Notes under the pieces: model-generated
The model's database searches: none
Told to the model about the DNA's origin: nothing
The model's input: only the letters and a program-made list of their open reading frames with translations
From: Kitasatospora sp. GAS204B
GTDB lineage: Bacteria > Actinomycetota > Actinomycetes > Streptomycetales > Streptomycetaceae
DNA: 64,000 nucleotides
NCBI RefSeq assembly: GCF_029892155.1
Contig: NZ_JARZAG010000006.1
Coordinates: 266,429-330,428 of the forward strand
Direction: 5' to 3'
In this document: piece by piece, positions 26,775 to 35,135 of the stretch
How the letters are laid out: each line of letters begins with the position of its first letter
How positions within the stretch are numbered: the first letter of the stretch is position 1
Position numbers and translations under genes: made by a program

Positions 26775-27590
26775 GTGAAGCGCGCACCCAACCGGGGTTG
26801 GCCGTCCACGATCGTCGGGATCGTCCTGCTCGCGTTGATGCTCTTCCCCGTCTACTGGATGGTGAACGCCTCCCTCCAGCCGGCGGGCAACCTCCTGCGG
26901 GGCGACTGGTTCCCCTTCCATCCGGACTTCAGCGGTTACCGCACCGCATTGCGCGATCAGGGAGGCAACCTCGTCACCAGCCTCGTCGTAGCCCTCGGCA
27001 GCGTCGTGCTCAGCCTCTCGCTCGCCGCCCCGGCGGCCTACGCGCTGGCCCGGTTCCCGCTCCGGGGAAGCAACCTGGTGCTGCTCGGCATCCTGATCAC
27101 GCAGATGGTGCCGAGCATCGTCGTGGCCAACGCGCTCTACAGCGCCTACAACGACCTGGGACTCCTGAACTCCTACCTCGGGCTGATCCTCGCCGACTCC
27201 ACCGCCGGGGTCCCCTTCGCGATCATCGTCATGCGGTCGTTCATGCGGAGCATTCCACGGGAGATCATCGAGGCCGCGCGCGTGGACGGCGCCGGGAGGC
27301 TGCGCGTCCTCACAGCCGTGGTGCTCCCGATGAGCGCGAACGCGTTGATCACCGCCGCCCTCTTCACCTTCCTCTTCGCCTGGAGCGACTTCCTCTTCGC
27401 CCTCACCCTGACCACCACACAGACCGTGCGGCCGGTCACCGTGGGGATCTACCAGTACATCGGCGCATCGACGGACCACTGGAACGCCGTCATGGCCACC
27501 GCCGTGCTGGCCTCCGCCCCGGCGGCCGTGCTGCTCGTCCTCGCTCAGCGCCATGTCGCCGCCGGCGCGGCCGGCGGGTCCGTCAAGTGA
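26775..27590 (+). CDS. sugar ABC transporter permease (MalG-like)
   Basis: 271-residue second permease. The EAA loop IEAARVDGAGRLRVLTAVVLP is present, with membrane helices from LLALMLFPVYWMV onward. The GTG at 26775 is 12 bases after the first permease stop. No ATPase gene accompanies the operon; streptomycetes usually energise such importers with the shared MsiK ATPase (known), which probably applies here. No glycoside hydrolase is next to it, so the sugar cannot be guessed. Confidence 0.9.
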   Translation: MKRAPNRGWPSTIVGIVLLALMLFPVYWMVNASLQPAGNLLRGDWFPFHPDFSGYRTALRDQGGNLVTSLVVALGSVVLSLSLAAPAAYALARFPLRGSNLVLLGILITQMVPSIVVANALYSAYNDLGLLNSYLGLILADSTAGVPFAIIVMRSFMRSIPREIIEAARVDGAGRLRVLTAVVLPMSANALITAALFTFLFAWSDFLFALTLTTTQTVRPVTVGIYQYIGASTDHWNAVMATAVLASAPAAVLLVLAQRHVAAGAAGGSVK

Positions 27591-27688
27591 GGGCACCCGC
27601 ACCCCGGATCTAGCGGATTCACGCGATGTGTCGAGGTAGCCCCCGCTGGCATGGTGTCCCGAAGAAACACCTGCTCAAGGGGCTCCAC

Positions 27689-28669
27689 ATGAATGTCGCA
27701 CTGACCACGGCCGGCCTGCCGGACGACGACAAGCTCGACTACTGGAACAAGGCCCTCACGCGCACGCTCGTCCCGCAAGCGGTCACACCCCGGGTCAGGA
27801 CACCGTTCTCGGGCCGGCTCACCTCCTACCGGCTGGGCTACCTCCAGGTCTCCACCATCGAGGCGGACCCGCAGCGCATGAGCCGCACCGACCGGCACAT
27901 CGCCCAGTCCGACGGGGAGTTCGTCTCCGTCGGACTGCAGAGCTCCGGGCGCGGCGCGCTGGCCCAGAACGGGCGCACCGCCCAGCTGGCGCCGGGCGGG
28001 CTCGTGCTCTACGACACGGCCCGTCCCTATACCCTCGACCAGCTTGAGCCCTTCCGCCTGCACGTCTTCCAACTGCCCCGCCGCGTCCTGGCGATGCGCG
28101 AGGCGGAGATCCACCGCGTCACCGCGACGGAACTTCCCCCGGACACAGGGATGACGGGCATGCTGACGCCCTTCCTGACCACTCTGGTCACCACCGCCGA
28201 GCAGTGGAGCCCGCGGGTGGGCGAACAACTGGCGGGCACCGTCAGCGACCTGCTGGCCGCGCTGATCGGCGAGCAGGCCGCGGAACACGAGCCGCCCGAC
28301 GGGGGGAGCGCCGGTCGCGGCATGGCACGGCGCGTGCGCGGCTACGTCAACGATCACCTGTCGGACCCCGACCTCTCCCCCCAGACGGTCGCCGCCCACC
28401 ACCACATCTCCGTCCGCTACCTGCACCGACTCTTCGAGGGTGAGGGGATGACGATCACGCGGTGGATCCTGCAGCGCCGGCTGGAGGAGTGCAGCCGCGA
28501 ACTCGCGCGCCGCGGGCGGGTCAGCCCGACCGTGTCCTCGGTCGCGCAACGCTGGGGCTTCGTCAACGCCGCCCACTTCAGCCGCGCCTTCCGCACCGCG
28601 TACGGCATGTCGCCACGGGAGTGGCGTAGCACGGCACTCACCACGGACCGGCCGCCGGGTGCCCCTTGA
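27689..28669 (+). CDS. AraC-family transcriptional regulator, paralogue of 840-1904
   Basis: 326-residue regulator with a sensor domain (LVLYDTARPYTLD) and the C-terminal HTH pair (ISVRYLHRLFEGEGM, VAQRWGFVNAAHFSRAFR, GMSPREWR). The ATG at 27689 has AAGGGG 6 bases upstream and matches the paralogue's N-terminus, so in-frame upstream codons were left out. It follows the sugar importer by 98 bp on the same strand and converges with the gene at 28679 with only 9 bp between stops. Likely a local activator; ligand unknown. Confidence 0.93.
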   Translation: MNVALTTAGLPDDDKLDYWNKALTRTLVPQAVTPRVRTPFSGRLTSYRLGYLQVSTIEADPQRMSRTDRHIAQSDGEFVSVGLQSSGRGALAQNGRTAQLAPGGLVLYDTARPYTLDQLEPFRLHVFQLPRRVLAMREAEIHRVTATELPPDTGMTGMLTPFLTTLVTTAEQWSPRVGEQLAGTVSDLLAALIGEQAAEHEPPDGGSAGRGMARRVRGYVNDHLSDPDLSPQTVAAHHHISVRYLHRLFEGEGMTITRWILQRRLEECSRELARRGRVSPTVSSVAQRWGFVNAAHFSRAFRTAYGMSPREWRSTALTTDRPPGAP

Positions 28670-28678
28670 GGTCTCCGA

Positions 28679-30298
28679 CTACGAGGCGAGTTTCGCGGCG
28701 ATCAGCTTCTTGGCGCTCGCCGGTTCGTCGCGCATCCTGAGTCCGTCCCAGTCGAGCCCGAGGGCTGTGACGGTCTTCCGCGCCTCCGCTGCCCGGACCC
28801 GGTCGGTGTCCGGTCCGCCCTTGGCCATCTCGTAGAGCGCGGAGGCGTACTCCTCGCGTTTGCTCGGCCCCGCCTTCTTCCAGAAAGCCAGGGTCTTGCC
28901 GAGTCGTGCGAGAGCGGGGCGGGTGGGCTTGCCATCGGCGTCGGGCCCGGCCAACTGCTCCCAGCGCCTGGCGAAGTACTTCCATGCCTTGTACGAGGCA
29001 AGGCCCAGCCCGAGGGCGGCAGCGGCGCCGGCGAGCCCCCAGCCGACCGGGGTCGCGAGCAGCACGCTCGCGCCGGCGGCCGTGCCCGCGGCGACGGCGA
29101 TCGAGGTGACGAGAGAGGCGACGCCGCCCGCCGATCCCAGCGCCCCACCCGTCGCGGTGATGATCTTCTTGATCCGGCCACGCTCGTTCTTCCGCACCGC
29201 GTATGCCTGGATCATGCGCAGCGAGATCTGCTGGGGTGCGCCCGCCCGATGCTGCTCGACCTCCGCGGCGGCTTCACCGAGCCCGCGTTCCATGGCGACC
29301 CGGACGTCCTCCCGCTGTTTCTGTCTCGCCAACGCCTCCAGGAGGCCGGCGTTGGCCTCCTGGAGATTCCGCTCCAACTCGTGGACCTCCAGTCGCGCCT
29401 GCTTGAGGGTGTCCAGGTCGGTTCCCAAGGGCCGGTCCATCGGCGAACGGCTCATCTCCTGAACGCGGGCCTGGTACGTCACACTCTTGGACTCGAACAA
29501 CTCGTCGAGCGCGTACACCAGTTCACGGCATGCGGCGACCTCCTGGTCCGCGGCCTCCAACGCCCTCCTCGGCTCCTGGTCCTCCGCGGACATCAGTGTC
29601 CGCAACGCCGTGACCCGCGCATGCGCCTTGGCGGCCTTACGGGCGTACCGTCCCGTCTGCACCACTGTCGCGGGCAGTCCGACCGCGCCGCCTGCCGAGA
29701 AGACGGCGTTGTACAGCGGGGTGGCCTGCCCGGCGTAACTCAACGCTCCGCCCGTCCCGTTGAGCACGTTGCCGACCAGGCCGGCGGCGCTCTGGCCGAT
29801 CTCCGTGCGGGCACTGCCGAGTTCCCGGGATGCCTCCCGGTGCGGCGCGGTGCCCTCCGGATGCGCGTTCCTGCCGTGCTGCGCGTTCCGCATCGCCTTG
29901 ACGCCGGTGGCGAGCGTGACCCCTGCCGCGATGCTCGAGCCGAAGGGGCCCGCCATGCCACCGGCATAAGAAGCGGGTGTGCTGAAGCTGGGGTCGGTGA
30001 ACTGCGCCCCGACGGTCGGGCCAGTCGTCGCGGCGACGTTCTGAGCGGCGGTGTCGAGGGTGTCCTTGACCCTGCCCGCGGTGACCTCGCCGTCCTCGGT
30101 CTGCCGTGCGATGGTGAGGGCTCGCGACCGTTGGAGTGCCAAGGTCACAGCGGCGTTTCCCATGCTCCGCTGCAGAGCGAGGAGGTCGCCTCGCACCGGG
30201 GAGCCGCCGGCTCTACGGGGAGCCGGCGCAGGGTTCCGGTGTGCAGCCGGTGCTTCGGTCTCCCGTTGCGGCTCGCTCCGCTCAGCATGTCTGTGCAC
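28679..30298 (-). CDS. orphan LQR/GN.AV-motif protein, possible contractile-injection (eCIS) cargo
   Basis: 539-residue protein of unknown function. Residues 39-57 read LLALQRSMGNAAVTLALQR, the short motif that marks DUF4157 proteins and proteins associated with extracellular contractile injection systems in streptomycetes. No HExxH protease of DUF4157 is seen. The middle is rich in charged helices with coiled-coil potential (LEVHELERNLQEANAGLLEAL and neighbours). Residues about 385-450 are strongly Ala/Gly/Val hydrophobic and could insert into a membrane. The C-terminal 90 residues are basic and soluble. The GTG at 30298 has GGGAGG 5 bases upstream. No sheath, tube or baseplate gene is in the window. 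Toxin or adaptor roles are guesses. Confidence 0.7.
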   Translation of the reverse strand: MHRHAERSEPQRETEAPAAHRNPAPAPRRAGGSPVRGDLLALQRSMGNAAVTLALQRSRALTIARQTEDGEVTAGRVKDTLDTAAQNVAATTGPTVGAQFTDPSFSTPASYAGGMAGPFGSSIAAGVTLATGVKAMRNAQHGRNAHPEGTAPHREASRELGSARTEIGQSAAGLVGNVLNGTGGALSYAGQATPLYNAVFSAGGAVGLPATVVQTGRYARKAAKAHARVTALRTLMSAEDQEPRRALEAADQEVAACRELVYALDELFESKSVTYQARVQEMSRSPMDRPLGTDLDTLKQARLEVHELERNLQEANAGLLEALARQKQREDVRVAMERGLGEAAAEVEQHRAGAPQQISLRMIQAYAVRKNERGRIKKIITATGGALGSAGGVASLVTSIAVAAGTAAGASVLLATPVGWGLAGAAAALGLGLASYKAWKYFARRWEQLAGPDADGKPTRPALARLGKTLAFWKKAGPSKREEYASALYEMAKGGPDTDRVRAAEARKTVTALGLDWDGLRMRDEPASAKKLIAAKLAS

Positions 30299-30472
30299 AC
30301 TGCCCTCCCAGCGACGTCCCGCACGCCTCACAGACCGACGCCTCGATCCTCCAGTGCGCGTTCCAGCGGAGCAAGATCGATGACCGGGGACAGGGCTCAA
30401 GGTTCCGCTAAGAGCGTCCTGAGGTTACCTGTCGGCCTCCGCCCGGCACCGCCCGTGAGCCCGCCGGCCCGC

Positions 30473-31456
30473 TCACCGTAGCCAGGCGCGATCGGCGGCG
30501 CGGGCGCCGGCCTGGAAGCGGCTGCGCGCGCCGAGGAGATCCATCACCTCCGAGATCAGACGCCTGACGGTGCGTTCGGAGACGCCGAGCTTGCGCGCGG
30601 CCATCAGATCGGTGTCGCCCTGGTCGAGAATGCGCAGCAGCGCGTAGTGCTGGCCGGACATGCCGTGCGGGTCGCGGCTCTTGGAGTCGCCCAGTGGCGC
30701 GGCGCCCGCCCACACCAGGTCGAAGAGCGCGCACATGGCGGCGACCACGCCCTTGCCGTGCAGCACGGTGGCCGCGTCGGTGCGCTCGGGATCCAGCGGC
30801 ACCATGGCGACGCTGCGGTCGACGATGATCATGCGCATGGGCAGGGCCGGGACCGTCCGGACCTGCCCGCCGCGCTCGGTGAGCCAGTGCGCGTAGTCGG
30901 TGGTCGGCTGGTGGTTGCGCACCGAGTCCAGGAAGGTCGTGCGCACGTCGACCCCGCGACCCAGCAGCTCCTCGTCGAGCGGCCGGCTCGACTCCCGGGC
31001 CGCCTCGCTCTGCCCGCCGCCGGGAATGAACGCGAGCACCTGGAACCGGGTCCCGGCGCCGAGTTCCACCAGCCGGTCACGGATCGCGTCCACGCCGACG
31101 AGGTCCTCGCCCTGGGTGTACCTGCGGGCGCAGGCCACCTCCGACAGCACGACCTCGATGGCGGCCTGGCACTGCTCGATCTCGTGGCGCCGCCGCGCCA
31201 GCTCGGCCTCCTTGTGTGCCAGCAGTGCCTTCAGCCCGAGTTCCGGCACGACCGGTCGCATCACCAGCGGGTCCTCCCAGGAGGACCGGAGGAGGGACAG
31301 CCGGGTGAGTTGCTCGTAGGCGGCCGTCACCTCGCCCTCGGTCAGGCCGAGTTCGGCGGGCAGCTCGCACTCGGTCAGGGCAGGGCTGCGCAACAGTGCC
31401 AGATACACGGCCTCGGAGGCGTGATCCAGGCCGAACGCCTTCAGTACGGCGGGCAT
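30473..31456 (-). CDS. pathway-type regulator with N-terminal wHTH and C-terminal LuxR-like HTH
   Basis: About 327 residues. The N-terminal segment (FGLDHASEAVYLALLRSPALTECEL) resembles a TrmB-like winged helix. The middle resembles a phospholipase-D-like sensor fold seen in such regulators. The C-terminus (HYALLRILDQGDTDLMAARKLGVSERTVRRLISEVMDLLGA) is a LuxR-like HTH. Proteins of this build are common beside Streptomyces specialised-metabolite genes. The ATG at 31456 begins one base after the stop of a 19-codon leader ORF that has a very strong ribosome site; a TTG at 31507 is the alternative start. It lies directly downstream of the glycosyltransferase gene and has its own promoter region with a dre-like palindrome. 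Confidence 0.82.
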   Translation of the reverse strand: MPAVLKAFGLDHASEAVYLALLRSPALTECELPAELGLTEGEVTAAYEQLTRLSLLRSSWEDPLVMRPVVPELGLKALLAHKEAELARRRHEIEQCQAAIEVVLSEVACARRYTQGEDLVGVDAIRDRLVELGAGTRFQVLAFIPGGGQSEAARESSRPLDEELLGRGVDVRTTFLDSVRNHQPTTDYAHWLTERGGQVRTVPALPMRMIIVDRSVAMVPLDPERTDAATVLHGKGVVAAMCALFDLVWAGAAPLGDSKSRDPHGMSGQHYALLRILDQGDTDLMAARKLGVSERTVRRLISEVMDLLGARSRFQAGARAADRAWLR

Positions 31457-31457
31457 C

Positions 31458-31517
31458 TCAGGACTCGGCCATGATGACGCGCGGTCTCTGACGGACAGAA
31501 CCGACAACTCGCTGCAT
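31458..31517 (-). CDS. 19-codon leader ORF coupled to the regulator
   Basis: Short ORF encoding MQRVVGSVRQRPRVIMAES. GGGGGAG lies 6 bases before its ATG, far better than any site before the regulator itself. Its TGA is one base ahead of the regulator ATG, so ribosomes finishing it could restart on the regulator. It could also be only an alternative upstream initiation signal. Confidence 0.5.
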   Translation of the reverse strand: MQRVVGSVRQRPRVIMAES

Positions 31518-31549
31518 TTCTCGCTCCCCCGTCCTACAACTTCGGAATT

Positions 31550-31582
31550 GTAGGTCTAGACCACTGCGGAGGCTCGTGTCAA
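31550..31582 (-). promoter_or_regulatory. promoter with DasR-like (dre) palindrome for the regulator
   Basis: GGTCTAGACC at 31553-31562 is a perfect palindrome; with flanks, 31550-31565 reads GTAGGTCTAGACCACT. This matches 13 of 16 positions of the dre consensus ACTGGTCTAGACCACT bound by the GlcNAc-sensing repressor DasR. A perfect -35 TTGACA (31582 to 31577, minus strand) lies 18 bp from TAGACC inside the palindrome, so a bound repressor would cover the -10. An overlapping inverted repeat CCTACAA/TTGTAGG lies at 31533-31554. DasR binding itself is inferred. Confidence 0.55.
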
Positions 31583-32811
31583 CGGTTTACTCCCTGCGGG
31601 CCGGGGGCGCGGTCGGCCGCCTGATCGCGCGTCAAGGAGTAGCGATCGATTCGTCCGATCGCCTCGGTCGGCCGCCAAGTCATGTAGGGGATCTCATCGT
31701 TGCGGGCCGTCTCGTCCGGTCGGCGCAGCGTCACGGGATGCTGGAGATGGACCATGAAGTCGTCGAAGGTGTAGAGCGCCGTCGATGCCTGGAGCCGCAG
31801 GACGAGGTCCACGTCCTCGCCGCCCCAGCCCTCGTACCGCTCGTCCATGCCCCCGATGCGGTCGAAGACCTCACGCGTGAGCCAGACGCAGCCGCCCACC
31901 GGTCGGCGCACCCAGAAGCCGCGCAGTGCCTGCGGGTCCAGGGTCGCCTCGCCGTCGAGGCAGCGGGCGCCGACGGCGTGCCCGCTCGAGCCGTCGTCCA
32001 GGTAGAGCATGTCGCGGTACGGAAGGACGGCGCCCACCCCCGGGCCCCTGAAACGGTCGACGTTCCGGGCGACGAAACCGCGATCCGGCAGCAGGTCGGC
32101 GTCGAAGACGCAGACGGTCTCGGCCTGCGAGGCGGACTGGACGACTCCGACGTTGACGACCCACGCCTTGTTGAACGGGCCTTCGTGCCGGGCGAAGAGG
32201 TACTCGTCGGCCACCTGCTCGATCTCCGACTGCCAGCGGGGGGAGTCGTCGGCTTCCACGACCGTCACGGTGTACCCCCCGTCCACCGGTGCCTGGTCCC
32301 GCAGACTGGTCAGGCCGGCCAGCAGGTTCCGCAGCCGGTGCCCGGACTCGCTGCGGTCCCGGAACGGGATCACGAGCTGCGCGGCCGCACCCGCCGGCGC
32401 CGGGCGAGCGGGCACCGGCAGGGCCTGATGGGACGACAGAGGGCGCGTCGCACCGGAGACCACGTCAGCACCCAGGTGGTAGCCGATGCGTCCGCGGTGG
32501 GCCGCCTGCCAGGCCAAGTCGGCCAGCTCGGCCATGCGTTCCGGAAAGCGCGAGGCCATCGGTTCGAGCACCTCCACCAGCCGACGGTGGCGTTCCGGGA
32601 GCGTCGGCTCCGCCAGCAGCCGGCGAGCCGCGGGCGCCCACGGTGCGCTGTCCTCGTCCCCGGCCAGCTTGGCGATGGACTCGGTCAACGGCTGCACCCG
32701 GTACCAGTGGTACGGGTTCGCGGCGCGGGCGTCCCGGTCCGCGTGGAGAACCAGGGCATCGGCGATCAGGCGAGCCACCGATCGCGGGTCGTTCGTGCGG
32801 AGCAAGGACAT
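31579..32811 (-). CDS. family 2 glycosyltransferase (Glyco_transf_7C-like C-terminus)
   Basis: 410 residues. The N-terminal 130 residues are helical and unrecognised. A GT-A domain follows, with QLVIPFRDRSES, the metal-binding DxD region CVFDADLLPD and GWGGEDVDLVLRL, the acceptor-site signature of galactosyltransferase-like family 7C tails. Predicted cytosolic, using a nucleotide-sugar donor. It is the last gene of the operon that starts at 38635, 15 bp after the MFS gene, so it may glycosylate the operon's small-molecule or peptide product. Confidence 0.85.
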   Translation of the reverse strand: MSLLRTNDPRSVARLIADALVLHADRDARAANPYHWYRVQPLTESIAKLAGDEDSAPWAPAARRLLAEPTLPERHRRLVEVLEPMASRFPERMAELADLAWQAAHRGRIGYHLGADVVSGATRPLSSHQALPVPARPAPAGAAAQLVIPFRDRSESGHRLRNLLAGLTSLRDQAPVDGGYTVTVVEADDSPRWQSEIEQVADEYLFARHEGPFNKAWVVNVGVVQSASQAETVCVFDADLLPDRGFVARNVDRFRGPGVGAVLPYRDMLYLDDGSSGHAVGARCLDGEATLDPQALRGFWVRRPVGGCVWLTREVFDRIGGMDERYEGWGGEDVDLVLRLQASTALYTFDDFMVHLQHPVTLRRPDETARNDEIPYMTWRPTEAIGRIDRYSLTRDQAADRAPGPQGVNR

Positions 32812-32826
32812 GATGATCTCCCATCC

Positions 32827-34122
32827 TCACTGACTCTGCGTCAGTGCTGCGGTGTCGGACAGTGGTTGGTTCGCCGGCTGCGCCCTGCCGACAACAGCCG
32901 CGGGCGACAGCAGGCGTTCACTGCGGAGCGCGGCGGCGGCGCCCAGCAGCATCAGCGCGGCCACCACCGCCCACAGGGCGGGCCCGCCCGCCAGGCACAG
33001 CGCCCCGAACAGCGCCGGCGCCACCGCGGTGGAGGTGGTCCAGGTGAGCTGGAACAACGCGTTGTAGCGGCCGATGGACCCGGGCGGCGCGCTCGCCGCC
33101 ACCACCGCGTTCACCGCCGGCCCGCAGACCAGCTCCGCGGCGGTCACCGACAGCACCGACGCCGACGCCAGCACGATCCCGCCGGTTCGCGAAACCTGCG
33201 CGGCCGCCACCAGCAGCGTCACCGAGACGGCGAACAGGCCCGCCCCGACCACCATGAGCCGGGTGCGCCGCACTCCGGACAGGGCCCTGGTGATCGCGCT
33301 CTGGCAGGTGAACACCAGGACGCAGTTGGCGCCGAAGGAGGTGCTGAGCAGCCAGTGCGGCAGGCCCGCGGCCTGGACCAGGAACGCGGGCAGGACGATG
33401 GTGGGGAGCGTCCAGCCGAACGAGATCGCGGTGAACGCCAGGCAGAACAGGACGAAGCCCCGGTCCCGCAGCACTCGCCCGCGCGGCGAGCCCGGCAGCT
33501 GCCCGCCGGCAGCAGCGGCGCGGGCAGGGCCGGCGGGGGAGCGGGCGACCCGGTGCTGGGACATGACCAGAGCGGCGGCGACCACGGACGTCGCCGCGTC
33601 GATGAGGAGCAGCGCCTCGCCGCTGCGCGCGCTGATGGCCAGCGCCACGGAGGAGACCAGCGCCCCGAGCCCGACGACGCCGTTCTTCAGCACGCTGACG
33701 AGCGCGTACCAGTCGTCCAGCTCGCTGCCACGGGCGACGCCGGCCACGTAGACCGGCCAACTCGCCCAGTAGAGCCGGTCGGCGAGCATCACCAGGAATC
33801 CGGTGCCGACGATCAGCGGGAACGAGTGCGCGGACAGGAACAGTACGTACCCGGTCGCGGCGATCAGGTTGCTCAGTGCCAGTGGCCTGATCGGGCCGAA
33901 CCGGTCGACCGGGCCACCCAGCAGCGGACCGAAGGGCAGTGCCAGGATGGTGCCCAGGGACAGGGCCAGACCGACACTCGCGGAGGTCAGTGCGGTGTGC
34001 TGTAGCAAATAGAGGAACGACAGCGGATAGAAGACCCCGATGCCGAACGCGTCGACGGCCGCGGCCAGCAGGATCAGCCGATGTCCGCGGGTGTCGGGCA
34101 GGGCCTGCCAGGAGCGGCTCAC
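32827..34122 (-). CDS. MFS transporter
   Basis: 431-residue membrane protein with about twelve helices. It has the cytoplasmic loop GGPVDRFGPIRPLALSN after helix 2 and repeated hydrophobic segments. The GTG at 34122 overlaps the upstream stop by GTGA. Its place in the operon suggests export of the product or self-protection. Confidence 0.88.
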   Translation of the reverse strand: MSRSWQALPDTRGHRLILLAAAVDAFGIGVFYPLSFLYLLQHTALTSASVGLALSLGTILALPFGPLLGGPVDRFGPIRPLALSNLIAATGYVLFLSAHSFPLIVGTGFLVMLADRLYWASWPVYVAGVARGSELDDWYALVSVLKNGVVGLGALVSSVALAISARSGEALLLIDAATSVVAAALVMSQHRVARSPAGPARAAAAGGQLPGSPRGRVLRDRGFVLFCLAFTAISFGWTLPTIVLPAFLVQAAGLPHWLLSTSFGANCVLVFTCQSAITRALSGVRRTRLMVVGAGLFAVSVTLLVAAAQVSRTGGIVLASASVLSVTAAELVCGPAVNAVVAASAPPGSIGRYNALFQLTWTTSTAVAPALFGALCLAGGPALWAVVAALMLLGAAAALRSERLLSPAAVVGRAQPANQPLSDTAALTQSQ

Positions 34123-35135
34123 GGCGTCCACTCCAGCGGGCCCGGCGGCGCGCTCCAGGCGGCCGTCGCTTCGGGCAACCGTCGCAGCTCCTCGACCCGC
34201 CAGCGCGTCACACCGTGGTTGGACCGCAGCCGCGCGCCGAGGCCCACCGCTCGCCACAGCACGTCGGTCAGCTCGTCCGTCCACTGGTCGAGCCAGCGCC
34301 GGTACGCCGTCGGACCGATGGCGCCGAGCACGGCGGTGGACAGGTAGCCGCGGACGGCCCGCGCCGTGTGCTCGCACGGCGCCCGCTCCAGCAGCGCCCC
34401 GATGGCCACGCCGTACCCGACGACTTCGGCCAGTGGCAGCACCTCCTCCCGCTCCGGGGGCGAGGGACGGTCCGTGATGGCGACGAACACCGCCGCCGGC
34501 GCCGCTCCCGGCCAGCTCCGGCCGATCCGCACCAGGTGGTCTGTCCACGAAGCCTGGCGCCACACCGCAGCACTGGCATCCCACAGCGCGATGCGGGCTC
34601 GGCCGAGCAGCAGCCGCGGAAGGATCGTGGGCAGCGGGCTGACCTCGTCCCGCAGCCGACCGCGATCCTCCACGGCGCTGTGCACGCGGATCAGGACGTC
34701 GAGCCCACGCTCCCGCGCGAACGCCGCGACCAGGCTGCCGACCGGCGTCCCGGCGGCCGATGTCCCGGCGGCTGATGTCCCGGTGGCTGATGTCCCGGCG
34801 TCCGGCCTCCCAGCGTCCGGCCTCCCGGCGGCCGGGTGGCGTGCGGCGTACTCGGCGAACGCGGACGCCTGGCGCGCGGGCAACGCGAAGGCGAGGGCCG
34901 GCAGTTGCGCCTGTGGCAGAGCCGCCGCCCACGCGCACCCGCGAAGCGCCGCCAGCCGCACGGCGCTGCCGTTCCACGAGTTCCAGTCGACCTGGAAGGC
35001 GAGCGCCGCATCAGGGCGCTGAGCGACCGCCCGCCGGACTTCCTCCGTGAACCCTGGCCCGGGCTCGGCGCCCTCCCGCATGACGAGGTGGTGGGTCGAC
35101 CCGGTCCCGGTGGCGGTGCCGAGGGCAGGCTTCAT
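34119..35135 (-). CDS. unknown protein of the GTP-derived pyrimidine operon
   Basis: 338 residues, no recognised family. The N-terminus begins after an ATGA overlap with the luciferase-like gene. A middle Gly/Thr/Ser/Ala/Asp low-complexity linker (about residues 104-129) is encoded by a 15-bp minisatellite and splits the protein into two ordered parts. The C-terminal half is Trp-rich (RRWLDQWTDELTDVLWRAVGL). No signal peptide, membrane helix or obvious cofactor motif. Coupled at both ends by 4-bp overlaps (35132-35135 and 34119-34122), so it is an integral pathway gene and possibly a new enzyme. Confidence 0.75.
   Translation of the reverse strand: MKPALGTATGTGSTHHLVMREGAEPGPGFTEEVRRAVAQRPDAALAFQVDWNSWNGSAVRLAALRGCAWAAALPQAQLPALAFALPARQASAFAEYAARHPAAGRPDAGRPDAGTSATGTSAAGTSAAGTPVGSLVAAFARERGLDVLIRVHSAVEDRGRLRDEVSPLPTILPRLLLGRARIALWDASAAVWRQASWTDHLVRIGRSWPGAAPAAVFVAITDRPSPPEREEVLPLAEVVGYGVAIGALLERAPCEHTARAVRGYLSTAVLGAIGPTAYRRWLDQWTDELTDVLWRAVGLGARLRSNHGVTRWRVEELRRLPEATAAWSAPPGPLEWTP
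34751..34825. repeat. 15-bp minisatellite inside the unknown gene, five units
   Basis: Five 15-bp units starting at 34751, 34766, 34781, 34796 and 34811, of the form CGGCGGCTGATGTCC with drift. They keep the reading frame and encode the GTSAA/GRPDA linker repeats. Copy number could vary between strains without breaking the gene. Confidence 0.85.
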
